A program made the position numbers and the translations under genes. A model generated the notes under the pieces. It was not told the DNA's origin. It saw only the letters and a program-made list of their open reading frames with translations, and ran no database searches. Shown in pieces: positions 48,431 to 59,358 of a stretch of DNA of 64,000 nt. How positions within the stretch are numbered: position 1 is the stretch's first letter; every line of letters starts with the position of its first letter. Origin of the DNA: Isoetes taiwanensis (taxonomy: Eukaryota > Streptophyta > Lycopodiopsida > Isoetales > Isoetaceae); assembly GCA_021234155.1 (NCBI GenBank), contig JAJEKV010000032.1, positions 11,602,099-11,666,098 of the forward strand, written 5' to 3'.

Positions 48431-50670
48431 CCAGCCTGAACTAGAAACCTAGACCAGACATCTGCCTCGGTCAATCCCTTGGCAGTATTATCACTCTATA
48501 TCTAGCATGAGCATCTCTAGTATAGTGTCATTTTACCCCTCAACATTATGCAGGCTATAAACCTATAGACAACAGTAAAAGTATTTGTTAAATCACTGTA
48601 TCATTGTATGCATACCTTTATATTCGGGCTTAACACCAACCTGATCTTGCATGGACATATTCCTTAAACATTCTGTATACTGTATTATCAGGTTTATATT
48701 TCAAAACCAATATCCATAAGAGATATGCTTCCATAGATATTATTTTTTCCAAGTTATAACTGGTTAATTAAACCATCTTACATTCTTACATACCATTTAT
48801 GTTGGGTATTATTCACCTAAGAGTCATACTCTTTTATTTGTGATAAGGCCTCTATATTATAGACCAGTTTGGACAAATCTATGTTTTGGTCCATGGCATC
48901 CTGCTTACAGCAATAAATATTCTTGTATTTGATGTTTAACTAATTACCAGCATTCACTGGCAGCAGATCCATTCTATCAGATCCTGCATGAACCCAAATC
49001 TCCAATTATCTATGTATGCAATGGTATTATTCTACCAATACGATTCTATGCATATTATGCAGACTAAACACCCTTTCCATGAGTCAGATGTTTGTAAGCC
49101 ATAATTATATTTCATATTCCTGTCAAACTTAGGCATTTCAGAACTTCAATGCCGTTGAAAATTTCAGTAATAAAATCAGCAAATAGCTTGCACTCCTTAT
49201 ATCTATAGTTATTTAAAATACGTTCAGCTGAAACAACCTCACAAAACCATACGTTTCTACCTGGACCATACATAGATCCTATCTTAGACCAAGTATTAAA
49301 ACAACAACTGTATGTTATGAAAAAAGCCTGATATTTTATCCGCCAATGTATTGTAGTAGAGACAAAATTGCTGTTATGCCATTCTTGGAGCCTTATCCAT
49401 CCATAAAGCCACATCCAACTAATAAAGCAAAGGAGACAATGAGAAGAAAACCCCGTACCTGCAGCCAATCAGTACCCTGTTAGCATTAGAATGGTAGCAG
49501 GGCAAGGGCCAATAAAAAAGGTACTTTGGGGTTTTCAGCTCATCGCTGATTGCCCATTGTCCCTTTTGCCCTATTAGTAGGTTTAGGCCATAATATAAAT
49601 CAGAAATGTGAAAATGTAAAGCAACAAACTACAACAGTATATTGCCTATGCATGTGTCCAGTCCAAATAGGATCAGACGAGCTAAAATGAATAGATCTCT
49701 TAAATACAACAGTATGGTCTGCCTATTTAAAGTACTTTATAACAGTGTAAATCATCTTGTAGAAACATCTCAGCATATTAATCCATAGTTTAGGTATCTC
49801 TGTAGCATTGTACCAGCCATATTTTCACTATGTCATGCCATACTTTGTTATGCAATATGATCTTATGAAGAAAACAGAGGATAGCTTTGTTTCCTGGAAA
49901 GTTTATATTATATTACCTCATATCTCTAATCCAGAATCATATTAAGCACTCTTGCTATCAGAAATATTAGATGGGAGTATTAGAATCACTCATGTTTTAT
50001 AATAGAGACTGAAGCCTAGATCTATGTAAACAAATATAAACCTGATCATAGTCTGGATCATCTTCCAGATCTTGAGTGTCTTGGACCCTATGGGCAGCAG
50101 GATATCCATCTAGATGCCTTTTGCCAGATTGTTTAGCGCCTCTTTGATAACCAGCTCTGTCATCCCTGAAACCACTACCTCTTCTTTGGCCATAGCCTCC
50201 TCTAGCAGTTCTAGAATCCATACAAATATCCGGTTCTTCTTCCTTCAAAGTATAAGCTTCGAACTCCCGCTTCAAATCGGCGAGTAAGAGTTCGCTATTC
50301 TCAGAACTGGAGGTAGAGCAACCATCAGAATCGTAGCACATAATGTGGGCGCTTATATCAACGGTATCTTGACCAAGGAGATTTGTGTAAGAATAAAAGC
50401 CTGGTCCTATGCCCTTTACCACCGTATCCGGCCTCCAATAGTAAATGCAAACCCTACCATAGGGTTAATATTTATGTTTTAGTGGCTCGATACCATGCAA
50501 CTGGTATATACATTAGGACTGCATTAAAGCCTCTATGTTTATAGCAAGGTCCCTAACGTTTAATAAACTATACTTCATGTATATGTAACTTATTAAGATG
50601 TTGTCTAAGTGTCATACCAAGAAGACCACTACTGTGTCAACTTAGTATAATCTAGAAGCATGCCCAGACA
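48431..50670 (-). repeat. Module M3: upstream direct repeat (pseudo-LTR)
   Basis: 2240 bp, the longer copy. Left plus-strand edge follows CTAAAAAAAC (48422-48430); right edge is CCCAGACA followed directly by a 26-base A-run. Includes the conserved minus frame of 118 codons at 49112-49468 (also in M2, differing at three residues by eye). The frame's conservation may only reflect recent duplication. Confidence 0.75.
50042..50422 (-). CDS. Acidic/RGG exon upstream of ORF1
   Basis: From ATG at 50422: MVKGIGPGFYSYTNLLGQDT, VDISAHIMCYDSDGCSTSSS, LLLADLKREFEAYTLKEEEP, then RTARGGYGQRRGSGFRDDRA (RGG-type, RNA-binding-like), ending QDLEDDPDYDQ before a GTTTATATTT donor (exon end 50042). Joins in phase 0 to the exon at 48241. 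RGG and Asp/Glu-rich stretches suggest an RNA-binding, disordered N-terminus. The start is not certain; upstream exons are possible. Confidence 0.55.
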
Positions 50671-50695
50671 AAAAAAAAAAAAAAAAAAAAAAAAA

Positions 50696-52900
50696 CCGGT
50701 CCACGCTAGCCTTAGCAACAGCAAACTAGCATGACATCTACCAAGGTCAATCCCTATGGTAGTATGATCAGACCATACTAGGACCGAAATCCATGATGGC
50801 ACTGAGTTCTAATCCATCAAGTATTTAGTACATAACCTACTGCAATCAATATATCAAAGATGACTTAAATCAATATATCACCTAATCATTCCAATGTCAT
50901 ATGCAATACAGCCTTACGCACCAAAGTTATAGTCATGACCCAAATACCAACTGTTAGGTCCATAACTCGGCCACAAACAAATTTCCAAATTACTGTGCAT
51001 CCTTAAACTGTGTGCCTTTTGGTCAAAACCATAATACTCCATATGTCAAATGACTTAAGGCTAAACCATAAAGCCATTGTGAGTGCATATTATGACTATT
51101 TTGGTCTATGTCCTTTTTTCATCAAAGTCTGTTTTACAAGTCTGTTTTTCCCTTTATTTTTACGGTCACAAAACCCATGCATGTAACATTCAATGTTCAA
51201 TGAGATACCATATGTCTGTTTAGATATTTCAGAGATGTACATGTAGACTGATGCACAATGAACGTGGCCTATTTCATATTATTAAGACCATCGTGTGCAA
51301 GCCATATAATTCTAGTTTACGCAATATACCAGAAAAAATGCCTTATTCTTTTACATGGGAGATCTTAACTGTTTTCCATTATACAAAAGTGGAGAGAGAA
51401 ACCCCATCAGGAATAAAGTGCTAAAATATATGCTAAAACACAAATTATCAGCCTAAAGCATCATACTGAACACAACTGCTACATATTTCAGACGTTTTAA
51501 CTGTGTAACTACATGTTTATAGCCTGGCCATTTTAGAGATTAAAAGCCCATAATGTTTGCTTCTTAACCACAAAAAACTGTTATCAAAATTTGCATCACA
51601 TTATCATAAGGTTTAATGTATGCTTCCCTTCAGGCCACGTGAGTCAGCAGTTCAACTTGTTCATATAAAAATCCATTAATGTATTCTTCCACCCAGACTT
51701 GTTCTTGAAAGCAAAAAGATGACAAAAGGAGGAGAAACCCGTACCTTAGGTTTCTCAGCTTATCGCTGGTCACCTATTGTAACCTTTTTACCCCAAGTTA
51801 GTCTAAATAGGAAGTATAAAATCCAGTACTATACTAAGAGCTAATAGCCAAATGATAGATCAATTCCTAAGCAGGCCGTAAATCAGTATTCTTCAAACTG
51901 TTGAATATAACTAGAATTGGTAATGGTTAACCAAAATACTATACCAGCATGAGCTTTTAAAATCAGAACTCATGCACAGGCTTCTAAACTCAGATTTACA
52001 ATAAGAAAGTAGTAATTAAGAAGAGTATAAAATATGAACATGCCCTGAAACCTACTGATTTATTTGTTCTATACCTCAAGAAACCAGTTTCCAGCAATCA
52101 AAATCAAAGCCAGAAACATTATTACATGTTATCAAATTTCCTTGCTATGTCCACCAAGTGACAGTTTATCTTGATCATGCATGTCCTTAGCCAGCAAGAC
52201 TAGCAAGACACATACATTAATAATTCTAGACAGAGCATTTTCACAGATCATTCCATTAAGAGTATATCCTGAATCATCTTCAAACTGAGCGCTGCCTTGG
52301 CATTCAAACACAAATAATGTTAAGTTATCATAAGTAGTAATTCAATCTGAGCTTATAGACTTAGGAAATTGGTTTCTTGATTAGGTATAAGAAACAAAGG
52401 CTTTCGAGACCGGTTATTTGGATAGGAATACCTCCCTAAGCCTGCTATACATCCAATATGGTTCAGGATAGAACCAGCATCTAGTAAGGCCAAAAAATGA
52501 CATGAAAGACTAAATCGGATTTACCAGTTAAGGAATATTTAAGAACATTGTTTACAAGCCGAATCTAGTAAATACTTAGTTGTCTCTATCTATTAAAACT
52601 AGAAGAGATCTCAAACCTGATTATCCACTGGATCATACTCAGTATTTTCGTCCCCTTGTGTATCTGGAACACAGTTTCTGGAGGTGTGACCTGCTTGTCG
52701 GTGTCCATCTTATTTGGATGCAGATCCCTCCCTATAGTTGCTAGCATTTTGTTATAATGCCAGGGGCATATTTGCCCATAGCCATCGTCTGCCTCCATTT
52801 TAGTATGATCAAGGCAAGCACGAAATTCAGCAGTCTGCAATGGCATCCAGCTTCAGCATGTGATTTAGGCCTTAATGCTCTTCATATTCGTAGCCCTAAA
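50696..52900 (-). repeat. Module M4: older diverged copy of the direct repeat
   Basis: Starts after the A-run with CCGGTCCACGCTAG and then ATGACATCTACCAAGGTCAA, mirroring ACATCTGCCTCGGTCAATCC of M2/M3. About 1.05 kb in, CCCGTACCTTAGGTTTCTCA then GCTTATCGCTGGTCACC mirrors the M2/M3 block GCTCATCGCTGATTGCCCA. The minus-strand exon end near 52617 is homologous too. The right edge is approximate. 52901-53460 holds no recognised feature. Confidence 0.6.
52617..52715 (-). pseudogene. Degenerate acidic exon of module M4
   Basis: In phase with a donor at 52617, the minus strand reads DGHRQAGHTSRNCVPDTQGD then ENTEYDPVDNQ before GTTTGAG. This parallels DGYPAAHRVQDTQDLEDDPD-YDQ before GTTTATA in M2/M3. 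An in-frame TAA precedes DGH, so the copy is dead. An overlapping longer frame (52586-52846) is a shadow. Confidence 0.5.
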
Positions 52901-53463
52901 TACTGGATACAATTATAATCTTACATTTTCACACAGGGAATTAGGTAAGATATTGAAAGCCTGGAACAAACCTGTCAGAATTACCAAGCAAGGGCACCTG
53001 CATCTCTTGCTCAACTCGTGTATAGGATACGAATCCGGCATAGCCTGTAAGAATTAGCTTGGCTTTTTAGCCGTGGACCAGAATCAATAGATGTATGGCT
53101 TTTCCATCACGCTCTAGGCATGTACCCTAAATCCTTAGAATATGGATAAGTCCATTTACCTTCAAATAAAACCAATATTTCGTATAAAAACACAGTTATC
53201 CTTGTGTGCCAAATCTGCCAAGTGTAGAACACTCATATGTACCTATGTCATTCGTAGTCTAAACCCCATGGTATATGCAACCTCAAAGATAAGAACCACA
53301 TTCCTTGGAAGTTGCCACAAGTGTCATGATGATATAGAATACTCACGTTATCATCATGCTAAGCAATATCTTTGGTAAGCTATGCATGCAAGCCCATTTG
53401 CTTGCCAAGACCCAAGTGTCAATCATGCTTTATGAAGAAAATGCATGCGTGCAAATGCCTTAA

Positions 53464-53510
53464 CTTTACAAGAAATTTATCGCGGCGGCCAAAGCCGCCG
53501 CGAACATTTC
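53464..53510. repeat. CACTA-like terminus with perfect GC hairpin
   Basis: CTTTACAAGAAAT resembles the CACTACAAGAAAT end of plant CACTA (En/Spm) elements. It is followed by a perfect 10-bp hairpin TCGCGGCGGC-CAAA-GCCGCCGCGA (53480-53503), the subterminal GGCGGC..GCCGCC pattern of such elements. No inverted partner end was found, so the element is unbounded. Confidence 0.4.
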
Positions 53511-53725
53511 TCTTTTTCAAAACTGTGCAGTTGGACCCCAGTTAACGTCCAACATTCTCTTCTGCAATGGCCAAGTGATTCTAGATTGATGTGAAGCAAC
53601 TTCGTAAGATCTTACATTCTAACTCTAATTTAGAAATTAGAAAGTACAATATTTAGCTTAGTCTTTTAAAAAGTTGGTCAATACTTTTTGTTATTGAAGG
53701 TTCATGTGTTCACAGACATCAAACA

Positions 53726-54170
53726 TCAAGTAGAATTATCAATTTGCAGAACTGAAGATGCCTCATCATCACTAGAATGATATTTTTGCGAATAATATAA
53801 ATTACGAAATAAATCCAAAAGGAACTCCAATACCGCATCTCTCGACACAAAGGCTGGTGAGTTACCAAAGGCGCTCATCCACCATCCATAAAAATCATCT
53901 AGATTTAGCTCAATAATGTAGTCTTTTTTCATCTGTGCCATCTCTGCAAATCAAAATATAATTGCAAATCAACTCAAACGTTCGCTACAATTTCACACAA
54001 CGATAGAATCCACATACACATTACGCAAGATTAAGGATGAAAGAAAAATGCTAGTTTCATATTAAACAATCCAAGCTTTAGCAATGTAATAAAATGGGAG
54101 AATATTTACCTTGCATGCAATTAGTGAAGCAGAAGAGAAGCACTCACAATAGCTCTTCAAGTGCTCTCAA
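53726..54170 (-). CDS. Small gene of unknown function with TATA box and 5'-UTR intron
   Basis: A 71-codon frame starts at ATG 53941: MAQMKKDYIIELNLDDFYGW, WMSAFGNSPAFVSRDAVLEF, LLDLFRNLYYSQKYHSSDDE, ending LQIDNST at 53726. Two bases before the ATG is a TTTGATTTGCAG acceptor; a matching donor CAAG/GTAAAT lies at 54110, giving a 166-bp intron in the leader. TATAAATAG lies at 54196-54204, placing transcription start near 54170. Promoter, leader intron and frame agree, which supports a real gene. Acidic protein with an aromatic-rich centre; no signal peptide or membrane segment; family unknown. It may belong to the putative CACTA element beside it. Confidence 0.5.
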
Positions 54171-54195
54171 TGCGTCGAGACAATAAGAAGGCCTT

Positions 54196-54204
54196 CTATT
54201 TATA
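54196..54204 (-). promoter_or_regulatory. TATA box of the small gene
   Basis: TATAAATAG on the minus strand, about 30 bases before the likely start site and 95 bases before the leader intron donor. Confidence 0.5.
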
Positions 54205-54394
54205 AGATGGAGTTTTGTTGGATGATCGACACACATGACTAATCTAGGGCTATATTTATGCCAAGTGCCTATATCACAACTCACATGTAATCATTAATAT
54301 CATTCGATATATATTTCATATCCATAATTATCCTAAAATGGATATCATTAAGATTCTATATATATTGGGATTGATATCTTCTAACAAATTTGCC

Positions 54395-55035
54395 AATGGC
54401 TGCAATAAATGCAAAGTGCACACATGTCGTGCTTTGATAATTCGCAATAAATGCAAAGCGTATTAATGGCCGCAATAAATGCAAAGTGCACACATGTCGT
54501 GCTTTGATAATTCGCAATAAATGCAAAGCGTATTAATGGCCGCAATAAATGCAAAGCGTATTAATGGCCGCAATAAATGCAAAAGGTATTAATGGCCACA
54601 ATAAATGCAAAGTGCACACATGTCGTGCTTTGATAATTCGCAATAAATTCAAAGCGTATTAATGGCCACAATAAATGCAAAGTGTATTAATGGCCGCAAT
54701 AAATGCAAAGTGCACAAATCTGCCATAAATGCAATGAATGCAATGTGTCATTCTATGGTAATGCTCATATCTTCCTCCGCCATAAATGCTCATAAATGCC
54801 TCAAATCTGAAATTAATGCCATAAATGCCTCAATGCAACGTGTCATGCTCTCCTAATTTTTAAGGAAGAAATTACGATGCGAACACAAAAATGTAATGCG
54901 ATGAATGCAACGTGTCATTCTATGGTAATGCTCATATCTTCCTCCGCCATAAATGCTCATAAATGCCTCAAATCTAAAATTAATGCCATAAATGCCTCAA
55001 TGCAACGTGTCATGCTCTCCTAATTTGTAAGGAAG
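54395..55035. repeat. Short tandem repeats and a 180-bp duplication
   Basis: 54395-54720 is a mosaic of GCAATAAATGCAAAGCGTAT with TAATGGCC and GCACACATGTCGTGCTTTGA units, 28- and 42-bp types. 54722-54860 (ATGCAATGTGTCATTCTATG ... CAACGTGTCATGCTCTCCTA) is repeated at 54898-55030. No stable frame. 55036-55770 has a plus frame at 55373 and a minus frame at 55217-55483 that I cannot assign. Confidence 0.8.
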
Positions 55036-55771
55036 ATATTAGAGGCAATCAGAAAAATGTAACTGCCTTATAATAGGAAGGATAAGGGAGAATATCTTCC
55101 CATTCAAGGTCTTAATCTTTCTCACACGTTCCATATTAAATCCAACATCAATATGTTTTATCTTCATGCAATTGTTTACAGAAGAAGAAGAAGAAAAAGA
55201 AAAAAAAAAAAAGGAACTAGCAAAAGGCACACCAGAAGGCTTTAGCAAGGCCAAACTGGTTAAGGCTTGGTAGTAGATTTAGGCTTGTTGAATTACCTTT
55301 GGGTTTCCAGCTTGTGACTGTTGCAACTGATGCTCTAGAATCAGAGAGCCTATGTAAACCCTTATCAATAACTTGTATGTCCCATTTACCAAGAAGGTGG
55401 GCACAACAGCAGCTCGTTGTGCAATAGAAGAAGCCACAGATAGAGCTGGATCTTCTAGTAAGGGTAACCTTCAAAACAAACATGTTAAAATTTTAACTCC
55501 CATTCCCACAAGGAAAACAGGTTACAAAAAAGAACATTACATGTGGATACTGTACTGAAAATTCTAGGACGGTGATACAACCAATGACGAAACCGCCTCT
55601 TTGATTTCAGAGATATCAACATGGAGGATGTCGGTGTATTTGATATTCTGTAAAACAGAATTGTGCACTCAATAACAGGCCTTTAGAGTGCATAAGGAAT
55701 TTCTCTATAGATGTCATATACTAGATAGTTTCTGCACTTAGACACAAAGATGGAATCCACAAATTTTTTTT

Positions 55772-56775
55772 GAAGAACGTGTTTTACTTCATATTATACA
55801 CTCAAAATATTACAAAGTACTTCCAGAAGTAAGAAATGTCCCTGAAGCATCAATCACTTTTAGATGATCACTCCATATTGGAAGTTTAATACGATCAGGC
55901 CAATTGGAGATCTGAAAGCAATTATACAACTTCTTACGAATTTCTTGAAGTACCACCTGAGAAGAAATATGCTTATCATAAAAGACCTTTCTTCGCCTTC
56001 GCTTCCATACACTCCATATTAGCCAAGACTTTGCCATGTGAAATGCAATCCTTTTAGAAGCAGTCCACTGATTTGGATAAATACCCAAAAGAAAGTGCTG
56101 ACTATCCAAAGATACTCCAAAAAGAGAATGCAGCCAGGACCTAAGACTACTCAACTCTGCACACAAATATAAACAATGCTCCAATGTTTCAATGCACCGC
56201 TCACACATTGGGCAAAGTGGGCTTACTCCCGGCTTAAAGCGATGAACCATCTCATTAACTCTCAAAGAGCGATGAATCACCTGCCAAAGTAAAACATTTA
56301 CCTTTGGAGGATTATATTTAGGCCAAACAAGGTTCCAGATGGATTGCCATTGAGAAGGCAAAGTCTGTAAGTGCCATTTTCGAGAAGGTGATAAAGTACT
56401 TGAGGATGTAAGCAATCTGTAGCATGAACTTACTAGCTTCTTGCCTTCTTTAATACCTTGAACAAAGTTCCAGCATCTCTGGTCACCAACCTTCTTAATT
56501 AAAGGAAGAGCACTTGCTACATAAGCCCATATACTGATATCTTTATCCAACAACCCATGTTTCTCCTGAAACCATTGCCAAGGAGCAATGTCAATACCAA
56601 AATACCACTGTTCAATAGAAATAATACCTGCTCTCCTCCACCTTGCTTGGGAATGTGCATGCATAAATTCTACAACTGGGTGTAGTTGTCCATGAGTATA
56701 CAAAGGCAACCACAGAAAGGGGGAAGATGCCTGAAGACAAGCTTCCCAATCAAATGTAATCACCTGCTGGACTAC
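55772..56775 (-). mobile_element. LINE C-terminal part with zinc-binding domain
   Basis: Minus frame to 55810: QQVITFDWEACLQASSPFLW ... GDQRCWNFVQGIKEGKK ... WPKYNPPKVNVLLWQVIHRS, LCPMCERCIETLEHCLYLC, AFHMAKSWLIWSVWKRRRRK. This is the zf-RVT domain (W..PPKV..LLW; CPxC...E...HC...C) at the end of plant L1-type LINEs. The 3' end is an A-run (plus-strand T-run 55773-55781). The frame is intact up to the insertion at 56775. Confidence 0.8.
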
Positions 56776-57236
56776 CATTGACATTAATAAATATAACCAT
56801 TGGATCCAACACATTTAAATTAAAATCCCCCTTAAACCCCCTTTGGTTTGGGTGCATATTCACACGGGGGGTGACTCCGGGCATCGAGAGCTGTCGGATT
56901 GGCATATTCGCCCCTTATTCCATAATCTACACCGTACGTAAAATTCCTCGTTTGTGGGGTATGCAAGTACAAGATTTGCTATACTGTATAATAAGATTCG
57001 CAAAATACTATAAGATTTCAACCGGAATACTATATGGTGTTGATTTTCAGACGTCAAAATACAATTATGAGGGCTCTCATTTGCCCCTACGCCACCCCGT
57101 GTGAATATGCACCCAAACCAAAGGGGGTTTAAGGGGGATTTTAATTTAAATGTGTTGGATCCAATGGTTATATTTATTAATGTCAATGGTAGTTATGTGT
57201 TGGTTATTATACTAAAAAATTTTTGCCCTTGGGCCA
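56776..57236 (+). mobile_element. MITE with ~100-bp terminal inverted repeats
   Basis: Left arm CATTGACATTAATAAATATA, ACCATTGGATCCAACACATT, AATCCCCCTTAAACCCCC, TGGGTGCATATTCACACGGG; the right arm is its reverse complement and runs on to GTTATTATACTAAAAAATTT and GCCCTTGGGCC. The left arm is shorter than the right, so the left tip was lost at the LINE junction. Open frames on both strands across it mirror each other and are not genes. Confidence 0.85.
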
Positions 57237-59224
57237 TAAAAAAAAAGCAGACGTGAGAATATAAAAGACATTTAAAACATGTAGCAATATGTGTTATGTG
57301 TTTATGTTAATAATGTTAATTTATTATAATAGTGGAGTCTCGGAGTCTCCAAACTAAACATATTTGTAAATTATGCACTTGAACAATTATATTAAATTTG
57401 AGAATACACCATTTCATTGTGTCTAATAATAAACCAACTGCCTGTACAATAACCTCTCCAACTTGTTTGCTCATGAGAAACTTTTGTAGCTTGTTTCAAA
57501 GCAATAAATGTGTCAATGTTTTATCTGATTGTCAACACAACAGTAGCTTTCACATTCTAATAGAGTTAAAAAATTAAAAGCCACGCAAATATTGGTTGAA
57601 TTCCTGCCAAACAATGTGTGAACAATGAAATAAAAGAAATGAATAACAATATTAAGAGATCTCAAAAATGGTGAAACACACAAATCTTACCTTCAGCATG
57701 ACAATAGCATCGATCTAGGTCTCCACCATAGGTCCACCATAGGTGCCCTGAATGTTCTACAATTTCATACCACCATCCGTAATAAAGGTGGCAAATGAAA
57801 GAATCGAACTTAAGGTTTTACCAAAGCACTTGCAAAGTAATTGTGTGCAATAGCTTGCCATATGAAAACAAACTTGCTTTGCCGCTAATCGTACTTTGAC
57901 CACCTAAATTTCCTCAAATATGTTTTGAGCTTGCTCTTGTGTTGCAATAACCCGCAAAAGCTTCCGCTTCCTAACCTGGTTTGTTGCCGAACGCCATTTG
58001 CGTAAGACGATTTGCCACTTGAAGAGCTTGAATCCCGGCGTTGTGCATTTGATTAGGAGAATCATGGTGTGCATTTGATCGAGAAGCATAGGCGATGCGG
58101 TACTCTGAAAGACTGATGATGATAGCGTAAGAGCGAAGTCAAGTCCCGATTACTTAAACAAACAAACTTTTCTCAAGGCTCCCAAGAATTGAAGATAAGC
58201 TCCCAAGAATTGAAGACAAATGTTTGCAATAACAAAGGTGGATTAGGCACCATTGCGCCAAGTCCAATGAAGCCTACTTTAGAATGGGCCATGTTGATTC
58301 ACCTATGCAGGTCAAAGAATGTCATTCACACAATAAATTCACACTTTGGGCACTTTGGATTCACACAATAAGATGTCTTGTTCCTTAGTCGCCAAACCGG
58401 GTATTCCATTGACATGTAATCTCTCGAAGATAGTTAACAATCCGGATGGGTCATTACGACGGGCAGCCATGACACGAGTCGCATTTGCAAAGGACGGGGA
58501 GGGAACTAAGGGAGCAACAACGAGAGAGAACAATCTTTGGATTCGATACCTAAAGATTTGAACAGGCCATTTGGAGGATCCCATGGATTTAAGGGGTGTT
58601 GGCCTTTCAGCCTATAACATGCCTGATTGGAAGAGGGATGCACCAATTTCGGGATAAAAAAAAAGCTCAAGAAACATTCCAAGAGGGAAATCGAAGGCCA
58701 TGCATTAATTACCTTTTCTTTGTTGGAACTCAAGCGGCTCCATTCTCGCACCCTCTCAAAGCACAAAGAACAAACGGCGATTTGGTCTTGTAATACAAGG
58801 ATCTAAGGACCATCGTTTGAATGGGTTAACCAAGGCTGCACTTTTTCTCTTCCATCTTCCAAGCAGTCAAATCCTCAAGATTATTGCTTGTGTAAACCCG
58901 CTTACAAGAAGCTGAAAATCGGGGCTTGGTTGTATTCTCGTTCATAAGAAGCAAGAAACCTAAAACATTATTGCAAGAAGGTCGCATGCCCGCCTAAAGG
59001 AAAAATAGGGTGTTCGGGCTTTTGTCTTTGGGTGCGGTTCTTCCGAGACACCGTTTCGGATCTTCGAAAAGAATCCAATAATTTCCCAACACATAACCCT
59101 AAAATGGGTTGTCTTGAGGCTTGCATGTCGAGCAGAATATGATACTACAAGAAAATATATCATATATTAAGAAATATATGACATATGGGTCTAAACCATT
59201 GGAATTAGGCATCAAAATTAGTTT
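57237..59224. other. Interior of the LINE insertion; possible gene fragments
   Basis: Minus frames 57904-58089 (LFKWQIVLRKWRSATNQVRK, LLRVIATQEQAQNIFEEI) and 58339-58584 (VMAARRNDPSGLLTIFERLH, VNGIPGLATKEQDILL) read as real protein pieces without recognisable family; frames are short and unlinked. TACTACAAGAAAA at 59147 resembles a CACTA terminus but has no partner. Confidence 0.3.
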
Positions 59225-59358
59225 AAGCGTATGCGCACTCTAGATATACTAATCAGTATGCCTCATCAAATACATCCATGAAATCATATAAAAACCTTAG
59301 GAAAAAACGTACAAAAATACAAAAGAAACCCCCTGTTATAATGCTACATATTCAGTAC
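59225..59358 (+). repeat. Terminal motif at the right edge of the LINE insertion
   Basis: CGCACTCTAGATATACTAAT, CAGTATGCCTCATCAAATAC, AACCCCCTGTTATAATGCTA, then CATATTCAG against LINE coding sequence. Removing 56776-59358 joins LINE codons in frame (SHASPV / VQQVITFDWE), with TAC at both junctions as a possible 3-bp duplication. Confidence 0.6.

Larger units (their letters stand above)
42012..50695 (-). mobile_element. Penelope-like RT locus flanked by ~2.2-kb direct repeats
   Basis: The minus strand carries, in transcription order: repeat M3 with an acidic/RGG exon, a 523-codon ORF1 exon, an RT exon, then repeat M2. The RT has Penelope-type motifs and lacks the downstream GIY-YIG domain. 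Direct repeats (M2 42034-44189, M3 48431-50670) are about 99% identical apart from four indels, like the pseudo-LTRs made by tandem Penelope insertions. Introns within the coding part are also known from Penelope-like elements and not from LTR elements. Both outer ends are A-runs on the plus strand (42012-42033, 50670-50695). The RT is broken by frame changes. Confidence 0.6.

Noticed and set aside
56778-57186. Two 108-codon mirror-image frames
   Set aside because: Both are produced by the inverted ends of a MITE; each is the same sequence read from the opposite strand.
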